Shown here in pieces: positions 5,447 to 6,796 of a stretch of 6,796 nucleotides of DNA (the first letter of the stretch is position 1; each line of letters opens with the position of its first letter). Below the pieces are notes generated by a model. The model saw only the letters and a program-made list of their open reading frames with translations, was not told the origin of the DNA and did not search any database. The position numbers and the translations under genes are program-made. Source of the stretch: an uncultured Campylobacter sp. (GTDB taxonomy: Bacteria; Campylobacterota; Campylobacteria; Campylobacterales; Campylobacteraceae); the NCBI GenBank assembly GCA_938046705.1, contig CALIWP010000359.1:1-6796 (forward strand). The letters run 5' to 3'.

Positions 5447-6643
5447 ATGAAAGAATTTATGAGCTACGAGGCCTCTCTTGAAATTTTACGCTCTACGCTG
5501 GCTCCGTGGGACCGCGTAGAAAAGGTCACTCTCACGCAGGCGCTTGATCGCCGTATCGCCGTAGATATCGCGGCGCAGGATAACTACCCGGAGCGTCCCG
5601 TCTCGGCGATGGACGGATACGCGTTTGCGTGGCAAGAGGGCCTAAGCGAGCTAGATCTCATCACCGACCTGCCAGCAGGTAGCGACAAAGGGCTAAAAGT
5701 AGAAGGCGTAAAATGCGTCAAAACCTTCACCGGCTCGCTAATGAGCGAGGGCACAGACACGCTAATCCCTGTCGAAAACGTCGAGGTATCAGGCGGCAAG
5801 ATCCTCATTAAAAAGCCCGTGCCGAGGGGCTTTGCCGTGCGCGAGGTCGGCGAAAGCTACAAAAAAGGCGAAATCCTCATCAAAAAAGGCGCGACGATAG
5901 GCTACGCCGAGACCGCGCTGCTAGCGGAGCTTGGGATATTTAACGTTAGCGTATTCGTGCGGCCGCGCGTTGCCGTGCTAGCTACCGGAAGCGAGATAAA
6001 AGACCTCGGCGAACCGCTAGAAAACGCCGCGCAAATCCACAGCTCAAACCACGTAGGAATCGCGGCCATGGTGCGCAAAATGGGCGGCGAACCCGTGCTG
6101 TGCGAGATAGTGCGCGACCGCGCCGAGCTCGTAAAAGACGCCATCGTCCGCGCGCTAAAATCAGCCGACGTGCTCGTCACCACGGGCGGCATCAGCATGG
6201 GCGACTACGACTTCGTAAAAGGCGCGCTGGGCGAAAATTTTGACATTATCATCGACGGCGCCGCGATCAAACCGGGCCGCCACATCAAGGTAGCCAAAGC
6301 GGGCGAAAAGTATATATTTGCGCTGCCGGGCTTTCCGTACTCGGCGATGGTGATGTGCGTGCTCTACGTGCGCGTGCTGCTAAATGCGTGGTTTGGCGCT
6401 AGCGAGCCTAAAATCACGGCCATCATGGACGAGGACTACAAAAAGCGCTCGCCGTTTTTGGAATTTACGGCGGTAAATTTGGTCAATCGAGACGGCAAAA
6501 TTTACGTAAATTTAGACGGCAAGAAGCTGGGCAGCTCGGCGATCGTAAACAACCTCACGGGAGGCGCCGCGCTTTTAATCATCCCAAAAGAGACCGAATT
6601 TATTGCAAAGGGCGAGATAGTCGAAGTGCTGAAAATGGTTTAA
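5447..6643 (+). CDS. moeA: Molybdopterin molybdenumtransferase MoeA
   Basis: MoeA inserts molybdate (or tungstate in related enzymes) into adenylylated molybdopterin, the last common step of molybdenum-cofactor synthesis, in the cytosol. At 398 residues the length is close to E. coli MoeA (411). The layout is an N-terminal domain (about 7-165) with PVSAMDGYAF (51-60) and KTFTGSLMSEG (92-102), a MogA-like domain (about 173-310), and a C-terminal beta domain (about 325-396). Residues matching functional positions of E. coli MoeA include Asp56 in SAMDGYA, Thr95 in FTG, Glu183 in ATGSEI, Asp224 in IVRD, TTGGISMGDYDF (245-256) and the Lys of IKPGR (274-278). The usual GLPGNPVSA reads ALPGFPYSA (292-300). 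AAGGA lies 6 nt before the ATG at 5447; a Met four codons later (5459) is less well placed. It diverges from telA and has a structured leader. Some campylobacters carry two moeA paralogues, and which one this is cannot be decided here. Confidence 0.96.
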   Translation: MKEFMSYEASLEILRSTLAPWDRVEKVTLTQALDRRIAVDIAAQDNYPERPVSAMDGYAFAWQEGLSELDLITDLPAGSDKGLKVEGVKCVKTFTGSLMSEGTDTLIPVENVEVSGGKILIKKPVPRGFAVREVGESYKKGEILIKKGATIGYAETALLAELGIFNVSVFVRPRVAVLATGSEIKDLGEPLENAAQIHSSNHVGIAAMVRKMGGEPVLCEIVRDRAELVKDAIVRALKSADVLVTTGGISMGDYDFVKGALGENFDIIIDGAAIKPGRHIKVAKAGEKYIFALPGFPYSAMVMCVLYVRVLLNAWFGASEPKITAIMDEDYKKRSPFLEFTAVNLVNRDGKIYVNLDGKKLGSSAIVNNLTGGAALLIIPKETEFIAKGEIVEVLKMV

Positions 6644-6742
6644 ATTTGGGGTAAAATTTGAGTTGCGGCGTTTGCGGTTGCTGGTAAATTTGGATGAGCT
6701 AAAAGCCAAAATTTGATAGATTTACAAGCAGCCTTCATCGCC

Positions 6743-6796
6743 TCACTCAAACGCCCTATAATGCGCCTCGTCGGCAAACTCCAGCATCTCCTTGTC
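6743..6796 (-). CDS. Possible C-terminal end of a minus-strand gene, cut by right edge
   Basis: Reading in from the right edge on the minus strand, 17 codons stay open and end at TGA (6745-6743), giving DKEMLEFADEAHYRAFE. The codons (GAG, CTG, GCC, GCG) resemble those of neighbouring genes, and the composition looks like a real amphipathic C-terminal helix. Every plus-strand frame between moeA and the edge meets early stops or starts too late to judge. The gene would converge on moeA with about 100 bp between their stops. The fragment is too short to name a family. Confidence 0.45.
   Translation of the reverse strand, partial: DKEMLEFADEAHYRAFE

Noticed and set aside
6686..6714. Weak hairpin AAATTTGG ... 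CCAAAATTT after moeA
   Set aside because: Only two G-C pairs, a mismatch or bulge in the arms and no T tract, so it is not credible as an intrinsic terminator for moeA.

Overview
This window looks like a chromosomal segment from a moderately G+C-rich Campylobacter, of the C. showae / C. rectus / C. curvus kind. That assignment is inferred from three things: AT-rich intergenic DNA full of AAATTT words and the palindrome TCAAATTTGA, coding sequence of intermediate G+C, and a gene set that fits epsilonproteobacterial formate and anion metabolism. No rRNA, tRNA, CRISPR array, insertion sequence or phage gene was seen.

Left part (1-1377). The minus strand carries most of a YedE/FdhT-type selenium transporter gene, from its start codon at 1042 to beyond the left edge. 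Upstream of it is a 335-bp AT-rich region. This holds the gene's ribosome-binding site, a probable promoter, a 9-bp inverted repeat and, at its far end, an intrinsic terminator for the operon that follows.

Middle part (1378-5182). Three minus-strand genes are transcribed in the order telA-family protein, yqiJ-like membrane protein with an OB-fold tail, and yqiK-like flotillin. A perfect TATAAT lies just upstream of the first gene and the intrinsic terminator lies just after the last. They therefore read as one transcription unit, possibly with an internal start in the 139-bp telA-yqiJ spacer. By family, this looks like a membrane-organisation or envelope-stress module joined to a toxic-anion-resistance family protein. 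The combination is the most system-like thing in the window.

Right part (5183-6796). A divergent intergenic region separates telA from a plus-strand moeA, encoding molybdopterin molybdenumtransferase. The moeA leader contains a striking 69-nt nested inverted repeat, either a structured RNA or a pair of palindromic operators. After moeA comes a short gap and then what may be the last 17 codons of a minus-strand gene entering from the right edge.

Functionally, the two outer genes converge on one kind of enzyme. Formate dehydrogenase in this genus is a selenocysteine- and molybdenum/tungsten-pterin-dependent enzyme, and YedE/FdhT serves the selenium side while MoeA serves the metal-cofactor side. 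Whether the telA-yqiJ-yqiK unit between them is linked to that role or only a neighbour cannot be told from sequence alone.
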